This document shows positions 9,165 through 17,164 of a stretch of DNA of 49,367 nucleotides, piece after piece. The notes beneath the pieces are model-generated. The model was given only the letters and a program-made list of their open reading frames with translations. It was not told the origin of the DNA and made no database searches. The stretch covers positions 1 to 49,367 of the forward strand of contig CAIWHF010000123.1 of assembly GCA_903912405.1 (NCBI GenBank). The letters run 5' to 3'. The stretch's first letter is position 1; every line of letters starts with the position of its first letter. This stretch comes from an uncultured Bacteroidota bacterium. GTDB lineage: Bacteria > Bacteroidota > Bacteroidia > Chitinophagales > Chitinophagaceae. A program made the translations under genes and the position numbers.

Positions 9165-10805
9165 ATGAAACAGTTTAGAAAACATAACCCTATTTTTTTT
9201 GTAGTACTATGTATCTGTTCCTTGATAGATGCGAAGGCTCAGACGAATACCGACACGGTCATTAATAATAATACCATACAAATAATCCAAGCCTATAAGC
9301 CTGTTGTAAAAGCAATTTCTAAAATTGAATTTTATCCTCAGCAGTCTCCAGAGGATACCAATTTTAAAATAGGCTTGTATTATAAAGTACCACAGCAACA
9401 ATTGCTATATACCTACAAATCAGTACCCATCAATCCACTTGCTTTAGGTAAAGAGTTAAAAGGAACAGCACTTCCAAATTTTGTATCGCTAGGATTGGGT
9501 ACTTTAAAAACGATACAGCTACAAGCTTCCTTGTTCAATCTGCATAGCAGGCATGTAGAACAATCCTTGTATGGGTATTATAATCAACAACAAGCGGCGT
9601 TGCCTTTTCAAAAATACCAAGATGCTCTTGTTTATTATCATTTGATGAGAGTGCGCGCGCATTGGAATTTTTATGTAGATGCCAATTTAGAACATAATAA
9701 TTTCTATTACTTTGGTGCCGATTCTATTGATCAAAAATCAGCTACAGATATTCATCAGCAATTATTTAAACTTTCTACTTCATTTACTGCTCGAAATACG
9801 ACAAAAGATAAATTTGGATTTTTTTATAAGCCTAGTCTTTCGTTTACAAATGTGCACACGATAGAAAAGGCCAATGAGTTAGCTATTGGAATTTCACTGC
9901 CGGCTTTATATGAATTGAATACCTATAGCAAATTGACGGCTAGTTTATCGAGCAATATGGCTTTTTATCGTCTCGATACGCTTTCCAATAATAATATATT
10001 CACACAGTTGCAATTTGCGTATCAAAGAACGTATAAATCCTTACAATTCGATTTAGGAATAGCACCTACTATTGCGGCAATAGGATTTAAGGCACTCCCA
10101 ACGTTTGCTGTTTTATGGAACACGAAATATAAAGTGCCTTTACAATTATTGTTTGAGCATAAAGGAAGTGTCATGGCTAATAATCTGAATGATTTGCTGC
10201 TTGATAATAAATATACCAACCCAGTTTATTTTAATTATTATCAAAGTATTAAAACAAGTACAAAATTACAAGTAGACGCTCGTATTGGAAATCATATCAG
10301 TGCCGGTATATTGGTGGCAAACGAAGCGTATGATCAATTAGCTTATTTTAAAAGAGATACCCTTTCTGCATTGAATTTTAATGTATCCGCAATGCCTCAA
10401 GTTAAAAATTTGCTACTCATGGCTCATTTCAATTATCAAGTAACTAAGTCGCTTCAAGTGATCAATGAGCTCAAGAAATATAACTATACATCGGCTTCTG
10501 GTGCCGCTTTACTGAACATGCCTACCTTCAGTTTTCATAGTCATGTACTTGTGCAAGCCTTTAAAAAACTATATTTCGATGCTGGTTTGAATGTATTTTC
10601 GGGCCAAACAACCCAAATAGCTCGTATAGACACAAAAATGCAGTCATTTGTAGATCTTTCAGGCTTGTTGCAATATAACCTTAAGCCTCGCATTGATTTT
10701 CAGCTAAAATTCAACAATTTATTAAATAATACTAATCCTAGATGGTACGGATATTCAAATTTTGGTACTAACTTCGCGGCAGTTATTAGTTATAAATTTA
10801 AATAG
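9165..10805 (+). CDS. Outer-membrane beta-barrel protein of unknown function
   Basis: 546 residues with a signal peptide (residues 1-25, ending AKA before Q26). The mature N-terminus has the segment IIQAYKPVVKAISKIEFYPQ. I recall that similar short 'PTI/KPVV..A.KI' segments open Bacteroidota barrels usually annotated as small TonB-dependent receptors, but no clear plug domain is seen here. The remainder shows alternating amphipathic strands (for example LQASLFNLHSR, FKLSTSFTAR, YELNTYSKLTASL) and ends NFAAVISYKFK, consistent with a C-terminal barrel strand. It lies 6 nt after the large TPR gene and 22 nt before the HU-CCDC81/SPOR gene. The TPR-barrel pairing suggests the two act together in the outer membrane. 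Function and ligand are unknown. Confidence 0.8.
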   Translation: MKQFRKHNPIFFVVLCICSLIDAKAQTNTDTVINNNTIQIIQAYKPVVKAISKIEFYPQQSPEDTNFKIGLYYKVPQQQLLYTYKSVPINPLALGKELKGTALPNFVSLGLGTLKTIQLQASLFNLHSRHVEQSLYGYYNQQQAALPFQKYQDALVYYHLMRVRAHWNFYVDANLEHNNFYYFGADSIDQKSATDIHQQLFKLSTSFTARNTTKDKFGFFYKPSLSFTNVHTIEKANELAIGISLPALYELNTYSKLTASLSSNMAFYRLDTLSNNNIFTQLQFAYQRTYKSLQFDLGIAPTIAAIGFKALPTFAVLWNTKYKVPLQLLFEHKGSVMANNLNDLLLDNKYTNPVYFNYYQSIKTSTKLQVDARIGNHISAGILVANEAYDQLAYFKRDTLSALNFNVSAMPQVKNLLLMAHFNYQVTKSLQVINELKKYNYTSASGAALLNMPTFSFHSHVLVQAFKKLYFDAGLNVFSGQTTQIARIDTKMQSFVDLSGLLQYNLKPRIDFQLKFNNLLNNTNPRWYGYSNFGTNFAAVISYKFK

Positions 10806-10827
10806 TACTGTTTTAAGAATTTTCATT

Positions 10828-11661
10828 ATGGATATTGCAAGTTACATCGGACAATTTTTATTAAGAAATAAATATTGTTATTTACATGGTATAGGAAGTT
10901 TGAAATTAAGTAAGTTGCCCAACAAAGATTCGGGTTCCCTAGCTTATCACGTTCAATTATTACCAGGTGGATCCATTGATGATTTATTTGCCAATTTTGT
11001 AGCCACTAGCGAACAAGTAAGTATATCAAAAGCGGCTAATGCCATACGAGAGTATAATACAGAAATAAGATCGATATTAGATGCTAAGCAAAATGTTAGC
11101 ATACCAAGTATTGGTTATTTAACAAAGGTAGATAATCATTATAGCTTTGTAACTGATGCTACCTTTTCTTATCAACCTGCGGTTAATCCAGCCTTGAAAT
11201 TTGTAAATGCCAAGCCAATTAAAGAAACTACTGAAGCAGAAGAACCTATAGTAGTAGCACCTAAAAAAGCAATAATTAATTGGAGTAAAATAATTCTATT
11301 TATTTCTTTATTGATGGTGGTTACCATAGCTATTTATTTTATCGCTACACAGTCTCAAAAAATTTCGGCTACTCAAGAAGAGCCTATTATCAATACTCCA
11401 GCTGTTACCGTAGATACTACCATAGCTACTGTAGCTGCGGAATACAAGTTTTTAATTAAAACGTATGCTACGCTTGGTGCAGCGGTAAAACGCTATCATC
11501 AATTACTTTCATATGGTAATAATGTAGGTCTTCAGACGAGTGATTCTACTTCTTATCAATTGTTTGTATCGCTTGCTGTACCGGCCATAGATACCAACAA
11601 GGTTAAGGATTCTATAAGAGTAATTTTCAATCCAAAAGGTACTATTACGATTATAAAATAA
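10828..11661 (+). CDS. HU-CCDC81 and SPOR domain-containing membrane protein
   Basis: 277 residues from the ATG at 10828 (MDIASYIGQFLLRNKYCYLH). An upstream in-frame ATG at 10762 lies inside the previous gene and is unlikely. Residues 1 to about 55 match the Bacteroidota HU-CCDC81 first domain (YIGQFLLRN, HGIGSLKL). Residues about 65-130 match the second domain, with an HU-like NVSIPSIGYLTK turn. One transmembrane helix lies at about 154-173 (IILFISLLMVVTIAIYFIA). Residues about 204-277 form a SPOR-like domain (FLIKTYATLGAAVKRYHQLL, then SYQLFVSLAV). SPOR domains bind denuded septal peptidoglycan; HU-type domains bind DNA. The inferred topology is therefore cytoplasmic HU and periplasmic SPOR, with a possible role in chromosome partitioning or division. 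It ends the envelope operon and abuts ykgJ and parB on the other strand. Confidence 0.85.
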   Translation: MDIASYIGQFLLRNKYCYLHGIGSLKLSKLPNKDSGSLAYHVQLLPGGSIDDLFANFVATSEQVSISKAANAIREYNTEIRSILDAKQNVSIPSIGYLTKVDNHYSFVTDATFSYQPAVNPALKFVNAKPIKETTEAEEPIVVAPKKAIINWSKIILFISLLMVVTIAIYFIATQSQKISATQEEPIINTPAVTVDTTIATVAAEYKFLIKTYATLGAAVKRYHQLLSYGNNVGLQTSDSTSYQLFVSLAVPAIDTNKVKDSIRVIFNPKGTITIIK

Positions 11662-12135
11662 TTACTTGATCTGTTTTTCCAGTTCGTTGAGTACATAAAA
11701 AACAGCCGGACAAACCTGGCTATTCGTAAGTGTTAAGGGAATTCTTTTGATAAGAACATCTTCGTCGGTATAAGGATATCTACTACAATCACTTGGCCGC
11801 ACGTCGTAGATATTGCAAGTATTATCACTTGCTAAAAAAGGACAAGGTTTTTGTCGAAGCACATAATCGTTTTCGTTGTCTAGCTTTAAGTACCTACTAA
11901 CTAAGTCGCCTTCTTTAATTTTTAAATATTTAGCAATGCGTTTTATATCGGGTTGCTTGAATCTTGGAGAATGATTTTTGCAACAATTCGCACAATCTAA
12001 ACAGTTAATTTTTTCAAAAGCTTCCTCGTGTAAGTCGGGTAGTGCTTTTAAAATTTTCTGTTTAGATCCTTTTTCTAAAAGACGTTTAAATTGTTTTTGC
12101 TTTTCGCTCGATTCTTTTTTCCAATCGTTATTCAT
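11662..12135 (-). CDS. YkgJ-type cysteine-cluster protein
   Basis: 157 residues. It belongs to the YkgJ/FliB-like family, predicted to chelate zinc or iron. The cysteines are arranged as INCLDCANCCKNH (C-x2-C-x2-CC), then KPCPFLASDNTCNIYDVRP and SDCSRYP, the usual family pattern. The charged N-terminus (MNNDWKKESSEKQKQFKRLL) is probably helical. The biochemical role of the family is unknown. The gene is convergent with the HU-CCDC81/SPOR gene with no intergenic base (stops at 11661 and 11662). It lies downstream of parB on the same strand, but an intrinsic terminator at 12151-12180 stands between them, 15 nt before this start codon. Confidence 0.88.
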   Translation of the reverse strand: MNNDWKKESSEKQKQFKRLLEKGSKQKILKALPDLHEEAFEKINCLDCANCCKNHSPRFKQPDIKRIAKYLKIKEGDLVSRYLKLDNENDYVLRQKPCPFLASDNTCNIYDVRPSDCSRYPYTDEDVLIKRIPLTLTNSQVCPAVFYVLNELEKQIK

Positions 12136-12150
12136 ACCTATAGCTAGCTT

Positions 12151-12180
12151 AAAAAAAAGCTGATGAAACCATCAGCTTTT
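12151..12180 (-). terminator. Rho-independent terminator after parB
   Basis: An 11-bp perfect stem (AAAAGCTGATG at 12155-12165 and its complement at 12170-12180) closes an AAAC loop. Minus-strand reading ends in eight T (12158-12151). It is 3 nt past the parB stop codon and 15 nt before the ykgJ-like start. Confidence 0.85.
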
Positions 12181-12183
12181 AAA

Positions 12184-13104
12184 TTACAAGTTCATTTTAT
12201 CCATGATGCGTTCTAAGTCCTGGTCGTTATAAAACTCTATAGTAACGCTTCCTTTCCCATTTTTAGATCGATCTAACTTTACTCTAGTAGCAAAGTGTGA
12301 AGCCATATTGTCTTCAATTCTTTTATACGCAGGAGGCAATTTAGAGGCATTGGTGGTGTTTTTGCTACTGCTCGATTTTTCATGTAGCAGATTCTTCACC
12401 AATTGTTCTACTTGCCTTACCGATAAGCCTTTTTCAAGCGTTTCTCTGTGCGCATATAATTGTTGTTCTATCTTATCTAAGCTAATCAATGCACGTGCAT
12501 GGCCCATGCTGATAGATCCATCGCGTACCGATTTTTGAATATCTGGAGGTAATTTCAATAAGCGTAAATAATTGGCAACCGTACTGCGCTCTTTCTTCAT
12601 GCGTTCCGCCACTTGTTCTTGCGTAAGATCGCACTCGTCCATTAAGCGTTTATAACTTAAGCCAATTTCTATAGCGTTTAAATTTTCTCTTTGCAAATTT
12701 TCCAACAAGGCCATTTCCAATAGCTGTTGGTCATTGGCCGTACGTATATAGGCTGGGATATCGTTTAGTCCGGCTAATTTAGAAGCTCTCCAACGGCGCT
12801 CACCAGAGATTAATTGGAATTTTCCCGTAGCTAATTTTACAACAGTAACGGGTTGTATAATATCGTGCAGTTTTATGCTTTCCGCTAATTCATTCAATGA
12901 TTTCTCATCAAAATCATGTCGGGGTTGTTTAGGATTGATTTGAATTTGATCTACAGGGATGCGCATAATGCCCGTGCTCGGCACACTGTTGGGTTTAGCA
13001 TCTCGAGCATCTTTATTGCTCAATTCTTCATCAATACTATTAAGCAAGGCTCTGATACCTTTGCCTAAAGCTTGCTTTTTATTGCTATTATTAGTTGTTG
13101 CCAT
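12184..13104 (-). CDS. parB: Chromosome-partitioning protein ParB (Spo0J)
   Basis: 306 residues, normal for chromosomal ParB. It binds parS sites, hydrolyses CTP to slide as a clamp, and works with ParA in origin segregation. The N-terminus has LGKGIRALL, the ParA-interacting segment typical of chromosomal ParBs. The nuclease-like/CTP-binding domain follows with IPVDQIQINPKQPR and GERRWRASKLAG. The central helix-turn-helix reads DLTQEQVAERMKKERSTVAN. The C-terminal dimerisation region ends RIMDKMNL. The gene starts 7 nt after parA ends on the same strand, so the two are co-transcribed. I found no canonical parS by eye in the window. A terminator follows. Confidence 0.97.
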   Translation of the reverse strand: MATTNNSNKKQALGKGIRALLNSIDEELSNKDARDAKPNSVPSTGIMRIPVDQIQINPKQPRHDFDEKSLNELAESIKLHDIIQPVTVVKLATGKFQLISGERRWRASKLAGLNDIPAYIRTANDQQLLEMALLENLQRENLNAIEIGLSYKRLMDECDLTQEQVAERMKKERSTVANYLRLLKLPPDIQKSVRDGSISMGHARALISLDKIEQQLYAHRETLEKGLSVRQVEQLVKNLLHEKSSSSKNTTNASKLPPAYKRIEDNMASHFATRVKLDRSKNGKGSVTIEFYNDQDLERIMDKMNL

Positions 13105-13111
13105 GGAAATA

Positions 13112-13912
13112 TTAATCTATAATTTTATCTTCATTTTTTATTTTCGTGAGGTTGTTTTTTTGCAAAATCTCTTTAGCTAAATTCAAGTAGTTAACCGTAC
13201 CTGAACATACAGCGTCATACATAATTACTGGTTTGCCAAAACTTGGTGCTTCGCTCAATTTAGTATTTCTGTGAATGATGGTATTGAAAACAAGGTCTTC
13301 AAAGTGGTTTTTAATTTCTTCTACTACTTGATTTGATAGGCGTAATCGACCATCGTACATGGTCATTAAAACACCTTCAATTTGCAATGAAGGGTTGAGG
13401 CGCGCTTGTACAATTTTTACCGTGTTCAATAATTTACCTAAACCTTCTAATGCAAAATATTCGCATTGTACAGGGATAATAATACTATCAGCTGCGGTGA
13501 GTGCATTGATGGTGATAAGACCTAAGGAAGGAGAGCAATCAATAATGATAAAATCAAATTGTTTCTTTTGTTCTTCTAATACAGCACTTAAAATATGCTC
13601 TCTGTTGGGGTGGTTGATAAGCTCAATTTCAGCACCTACTAAATCTACATGAGAAGGTAATACATATAAATTAGGTGTTTCGGTTTCTAGAATAATTTGA
13701 TTAGCCGGCGTTTCATTCACCATGCAATCATACAAACTTAGTTGTATATTCTTTAATTCAAAACCATTTCCAGTAGTCGCATTTGCTTGCGGATCGCCAT
13801 CAATTAAAAGTGTTTTGTAATCTAATGCCGCTAAACTTGCAGCTAAATTAATAGCTGTTGTTGTTTTTCCAACACCTCCCTTCTGAATTGCTATAGCTAT
13901 TATTTTTGCCAT
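13112..13912 (-). CDS. parA: Chromosome-partitioning ATPase ParA (Soj)
   Basis: 266 residues, typical for chromosomal ParA/Soj. The deviant Walker A motif is at the N-terminus (QKGGVGKTTTAINLAASLA, with the signature K11 and catalytic K16). Walker A' is DGDPQANATTGNG and Walker B is FIIIDCSPSLGLITINAL. The protein dimerises on ATP, binds DNA non-specifically and is moved by ParB-stimulated hydrolysis. It starts 6 nt after the UPF0173 hydrolase gene and is followed by parB 7 nt later, giving an operon hydrolase-parA-parB read from a promoter near 14620. Confidence 0.97.
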   Translation of the reverse strand: MAKIIAIAIQKGGVGKTTTAINLAASLAALDYKTLLIDGDPQANATTGNGFELKNIQLSLYDCMVNETPANQIILETETPNLYVLPSHVDLVGAEIELINHPNREHILSAVLEEQKKQFDFIIIDCSPSLGLITINALTAADSIIIPVQCEYFALEGLGKLLNTVKIVQARLNPSLQIEGVLMTMYDGRLRLSNQVVEEIKNHFEDLVFNTIIHRNTKLSEAPSFGKPVIMYDAVCSGTVNYLNLAKEILQKNNLTKIKNEDKIID

Positions 13913-13918
13913 ATGTAT

Positions 13919-14602
13919 TTAATGAATTGTAAAATTGGTATGCAATGGAGGTAAAATTAACGCCAAATTATTGGCCGCAAAATGATCCATTGCTTTGTTA
14001 TGATCTATTTCTATATACCCAAAGGTATCGTAATGTACGCCAATCACTTTTTGGGTAGCTACAAATTGCGCTGCTTTGCAAGCGTCTTCATAGCCCATGG
14101 TGAAATTATCGCCAATTGGTAAAATGGCAAAATCGATAGGCGCATACATAGGTATTAATTGCATCTCTATGGATAAGGCCGTATCGCCTGCATAATAGAA
14201 ATTACCTTCTGCGGTGCTTACAACAAATCCAGCTGGATTGCCGCCATAAGTGCCATCGGGTAATACACTACTGTGAAGAGCTGGTACCATTTTTACTTTG
14301 CCGAAATCGAATTGTTTTGCACCACCTAAGTTTAAGGGGTGTACGTTTTTACAACCTTGTTGCAAGGCCCATTGCGTAATTTCATGCATTGCAATAATTA
14401 AAGCACCGGTATTTTTAGCTATGGCTAATAAATCGGCAACATGATCGCCATGGCCATGAGAAACAAAGATATAGTCAGCTTGTATAGCCATTATATCAAT
14501 GTCTTTTGCCAAAGGGTTTCCTGTGAAAAAAGGGTCGAAAAGGAGTTTCTTTCCTGCCGTTTCTATACAAAAAGTAGCATGTCCGTAATAGGTAAATTGC
14601 AT
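13919..14602 (-). CDS. UPF0173 metal-dependent hydrolase (metallo-beta-lactamase fold)
   Basis: 227 residues from the ATG at 14602 (MQFTYYGHATFCIETAGKKL). A longer frame to 14644 is rejected because it covers the predicted -7 box at 14620-14627. The UPF0173 family is a metallo-beta-lactamase-fold hydrolase with two-metal motifs: the N-terminal YGHATF, the metal-binding SHGHGDHVAD (H-x-H-x-D-H), YAGDTALS, and a C-terminal GVHYDTFGYIEID. It is cytoplasmic and its physiological substrate is unknown. It is first in the parAB operon, with 6 nt to parA. That association may be only transcriptional. Confidence 0.92.
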   Translation of the reverse strand: MQFTYYGHATFCIETAGKKLLFDPFFTGNPLAKDIDIMAIQADYIFVSHGHGDHVADLLAIAKNTGALIIAMHEITQWALQQGCKNVHPLNLGGAKQFDFGKVKMVPALHSSVLPDGTYGGNPAGFVVSTAEGNFYYAGDTALSIEMQLIPMYAPIDFAILPIGDNFTMGYEDACKAAQFVATQKVIGVHYDTFGYIEIDHNKAMDHFAANNLALILPPLHTNFTIH

Positions 14603-14619
14603 CTGTAATCTTATTACTA

Positions 14620-14627
14620 CAAAAATA
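14620..14627 (-). promoter_or_regulatory. -7 promoter box for the hydrolase-parA-parB operon
   Basis: Minus-strand TATTTTTG matches TAnnTTTG and lies 17 nt before the ATG at 14602. A convincing -33 element is not visible. If real it gives a very short 5' leader and rules out the longer start at 14644. Confidence 0.45.
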
Positions 14628-14747
14628 CTATTTTCTTGCCTCATTTTTTTTCATAATTGTTCACATTTTTGAACATCTAAGACCTCTTGTTGTTAGTATT
14701 TAGTTAATTAAAGGTATTAACTAAGCGGATCTCTGCAGAAAGGCAAT

Positions 14748-14755
14748 TACCTTTG
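14748..14755 (+). promoter_or_regulatory. -7 promoter box for the metallophosphoesterase gene
   Basis: TACCTTTG is an exact match to TAnnTTTG, 27 nt before the ATG at 14783. It overlaps an in-frame TTG at 14753, which therefore is unlikely to be the start. The -33 element is weak. Confidence 0.55.
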
Positions 14756-14782
14756 CACAAACCAATTTCGATCTACAAAAGC

Positions 14783-16030
14783 ATGCTAACTCGTTTTTTA
14801 ATTTTTATTTCTATTCTTCTTTTAGCAGAATATTTTAGTTTCAGTTTAGTTAAATCGGCTACGCAGACTTTTCCCTCAAATTGGAAATGGGGTGTTCGTG
14901 TTTTTTATATTGGCTTTACTTTAATGACCTGGCTTGGATTTGTAGCCTTTAGAGTCATTAAATGGGGAAGTTTGCCAACGAGTATTCGCAATGTTTACAT
15001 TGCTGTAGTTATGGGTTTTATCATAGCTAAAGTATTAATCACCCTGGTCTTATTAATCGATGAATTAAGAAGAGGCGGCACCTGGACTTTAGCTAAACTA
15101 TTTCCGGAAAAGCCCTACTTCAAACAAGTGCAAGAAAATGGCATTTCACGTTCTCAGTTTTTCCAACATTTAGCCCTCACGCTTGGAGGCGTATCTATTG
15201 CTGGTTTTATTTACGGGATGAGCAATCGCTATAACTATAAACTTAAAAAAGTAAAGATTGCTTCTGCCAAGATTAACGATGCTTTAAAAGGTCTGCGCAT
15301 TATTCAAATTTCCGATATTCACTCGGGTAGTTTTGATGATTTTGAGGCCGTAGCTGCTGGTGTGCGTATGATAAAAGAACAACAAGCAGATTTGATTGTT
15401 TTTACCGGCGATTTGGTAAATAATATACACGAAGAAATAATACCCTATAAAGAATTATTTGCTAGTTTGAAAGCGCCTCTTGGCTTGTATTCTATTTTAG
15501 GCAATCATGATTATGGCGATTATGTAAGTTGGCCTAGCGATATGGCTAAACGGACTAATTTAGAAAAATTAAAAACCATTCATGCAGAGATGGGATGGAA
15601 ATTAATGATGAATGAGCATGTAGTTTTAAATCATAATGGACAAGATTTGGCGCTGATTGGAATAGAAAATTGGGGTGCCAAAGCTAATTTTCCAAAATAC
15701 GGAGACATGCAAAAAGCTTATCAGGGAATGGAAGATAAACAAGCTCTTTTCCAAATATTATTATCGCATGATCCATCGCATTGGGATGCGCAAGTGCGCA
15801 AAGAATATCCAAACATTGATTTGACCTTAAGCGGGCATACACATGGCATGCAATTTGGCATCGAAATTCCTTGGTTGAAATGGAGCCCGGTACAATATTT
15901 ATACAAACAATGGGCAGGCCATTATCAAGAAAATGGTCAGCAGCTCTATGTCAATAGAGGTTATGGATTTTTAGGCTATCCCGGAAGATTGGGTATTATG
16001 CCAGAGATTACCCTTATCGAATTGGCTTAA
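14783..16030 (+). CDS. Membrane-anchored metallophosphoesterase
   Basis: 415 residues from the ATG at 14783 (MLTRFLIFISILLLAEYFSF). An in-frame TTG at 14753 is excluded because it sits in the promoter box. The N-terminal third has about four hydrophobic helices (about 4-24, 36-56, 70-92 and 132-150). The catalytic domain begins near residue 175 and holds the calcineurin-like metal motifs in order: QISDIHSG, FTGDLVNN, LGNHDYGD, LSHDPSHWD and LSGHTHGMQFG. The layout resembles the YkuE/YaeI type, some of which act on lipid or cell-wall intermediates; the substrate here is unknown. It stands alone between divergent parAB and a convergent small ORF that overlaps its stop codon. Confidence 0.9.
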   Translation: MLTRFLIFISILLLAEYFSFSLVKSATQTFPSNWKWGVRVFYIGFTLMTWLGFVAFRVIKWGSLPTSIRNVYIAVVMGFIIAKVLITLVLLIDELRRGGTWTLAKLFPEKPYFKQVQENGISRSQFFQHLALTLGGVSIAGFIYGMSNRYNYKLKKVKIASAKINDALKGLRIIQISDIHSGSFDDFEAVAAGVRMIKEQQADLIVFTGDLVNNIHEEIIPYKELFASLKAPLGLYSILGNHDYGDYVSWPSDMAKRTNLEKLKTIHAEMGWKLMMNEHVVLNHNGQDLALIGIENWGAKANFPKYGDMQKAYQGMEDKQALFQILLSHDPSHWDAQVRKEYPNIDLTLSGHTHGMQFGIEIPWLKWSPVQYLYKQWAGHYQENGQQLYVNRGYGFLGYPGRLGIMPEITLIELA

Positions 16031-16182
16031 GACAAATACAACAATTGCTCTGCATAAAACATAATATGCTCCAGTGTTTGTGTTGATACACTGGGTAGCT
16101 GTTTTTGATGAACTTGTTTTTTAAGTGTTTTATTGCTTGGGTTTTTGGAGGGTGTTTTAGGCTTGGGTAGTGTTTTTTCCAT
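16027..16182 (-). CDS. Possible small basic protein, 51 residues
   Basis: An ATG at 16182 opens a 51-codon frame, closed by a TAA that overlaps the end of the metallophosphoesterase gene by 4 nt. The peptide is Lys/Pro/Ser/Thr-rich in the first half (MEKTLPKPKTPSKNPSNK) and ends in an amphipathic stretch (TQTLEHIMFYAEQLLYL). I recall many Bacteroidota small ORFs with a Lys-rich start and a C-terminal 'T..ILNYS..L'-like helix, and this one has the same shape, but that is recollection and not a search. It fills most of an otherwise empty 222-bp gap. No clear promoter box was seen. Function unknown. Confidence 0.45.
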   Translation of the reverse strand: MEKTLPKPKTPSKNPSNKTLKKQVHQKQLPSVSTQTLEHIMFYAEQLLYLS

Positions 16183-16252
16183 AGATCATTTTTGATGTAC
16201 TATATACTAACGAACAACGAATTAAAATTATTGTATTCAATAACTCCAAATC

Positions 16253-17164
16253 ATGAAAATAGGCATAACGGGTGGTACGGGATTGGTAGGCAAACGCCTC
16301 GTAACGCTATTCATTCAAAGTGGTTACGAAGTTTTTGTTTTTACAAGAAATGCTAAAATTCAATCTAAAGAACAGAGTCTTCATTATACCTATTGGGATC
16401 CAACAGAAAAGGTAATAGATATAAATGTATTATCCAGTTTGCACGCTATTGTTCATATCGCTGGCGCAAATGTGGCAGAAAAACGATGGACGCGATCTCG
16501 TAAACAAGAAATTTTAGAAAGCAGAACCCTTTCCACATCTTTTTTAGTAGAACAAATAAATAAGTATGCTAGTGTATGTACTAGTTTTGTTAGTGCCTCA
16601 GCTATTGGCATTTATGGTCCGGATGCGCAACCTGCAACGCCATTTAAAGAACATGCTAAAGCCCATAGTGATTTTTTAGGTACTACTTGTATGCAATGGG
16701 AAGCGAGCTCGGCGTCTTTGAATCCAAACATACGCAGGGTAATGCTAAGAATGGGAATTGTTTTAGCAAAAGAAGGTGGTGCATTAGCACAATTTATAAA
16801 GCCCGTTTCATTTTTTGTTAAACCCCTATTAGGTGGAGGCAAGCAAATCATCAGTTGGATAACGCTGGAAGATATTGCGAACTTGTTTTTGTTTGCTATA
16901 ACACAAAATCATGTTCAAGGTATCTACAATGCAGTAGCACCAAATCCGGTAAGTCAGCAAGGGTTAATGAACGCTATTGCAAGCCAGAAAAACAAATTTG
17001 CTTTGCCAATTTATGTTCCTTCTTTTCTGCTAAAAATAATCTTAGGAGAAATGAGTATTGAAGTGCTTAAAAGTAGTACGGTAAGTGCTGAGAAAATACA
17101 GCAAGCCGGCTTTCATTTTCAAAGCACGGATATTCATCAAGCATTGCAACGCTTGATGAATTAA
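16253..17164 (+). CDS. TIGR01777-family NAD(P)-dependent epimerase (SulA/YfcH-like)
   Basis: 303 residues, the usual length of the family. It is an extended short-chain dehydrogenase fold with an N-terminal Rossmann motif GITGGTGLVGKRLV. Family-typical segments are IVHIAGANVAEKRWTRSRKQ, followed by SASAIGIYG and the later RMGIVLAKEGGAL, then QIISWITLEDIANLFLFA. The C-terminal DUF1731-like part covers about residues 245-303 (LPIYVPSFLLKIILGEMS). The physiological substrate of these proteins is not known. The gene is convergent with purT; their ends overlap by 4 nt. Confidence 0.9.
   Translation: MKIGITGGTGLVGKRLVTLFIQSGYEVFVFTRNAKIQSKEQSLHYTYWDPTEKVIDINVLSSLHAIVHIAGANVAEKRWTRSRKQEILESRTLSTSFLVEQINKYASVCTSFVSASAIGIYGPDAQPATPFKEHAKAHSDFLGTTCMQWEASSASLNPNIRRVMLRMGIVLAKEGGALAQFIKPVSFFVKPLLGGGKQIISWITLEDIANLFLFAITQNHVQGIYNAVAPNPVSQQGLMNAIASQKNKFALPIYVPSFLLKIILGEMSIEVLKSSTVSAEKIQQAGFHFQSTDIHQALQRLMN

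Noticed and set aside
12488..12503. ATGCACGTGCAT palindrome inside parB as a possible parS site
   Set aside because: Only the CACGTG centre matches the parS consensus; the flanks differ, and the bases encode the conserved GHARAL segment of ParB.
14602..14644. N-terminal extension of the UPF0173 hydrolase
   Set aside because: It overlaps the predicted -7 box and precedes the family's usual start MQFTYYGHATF.
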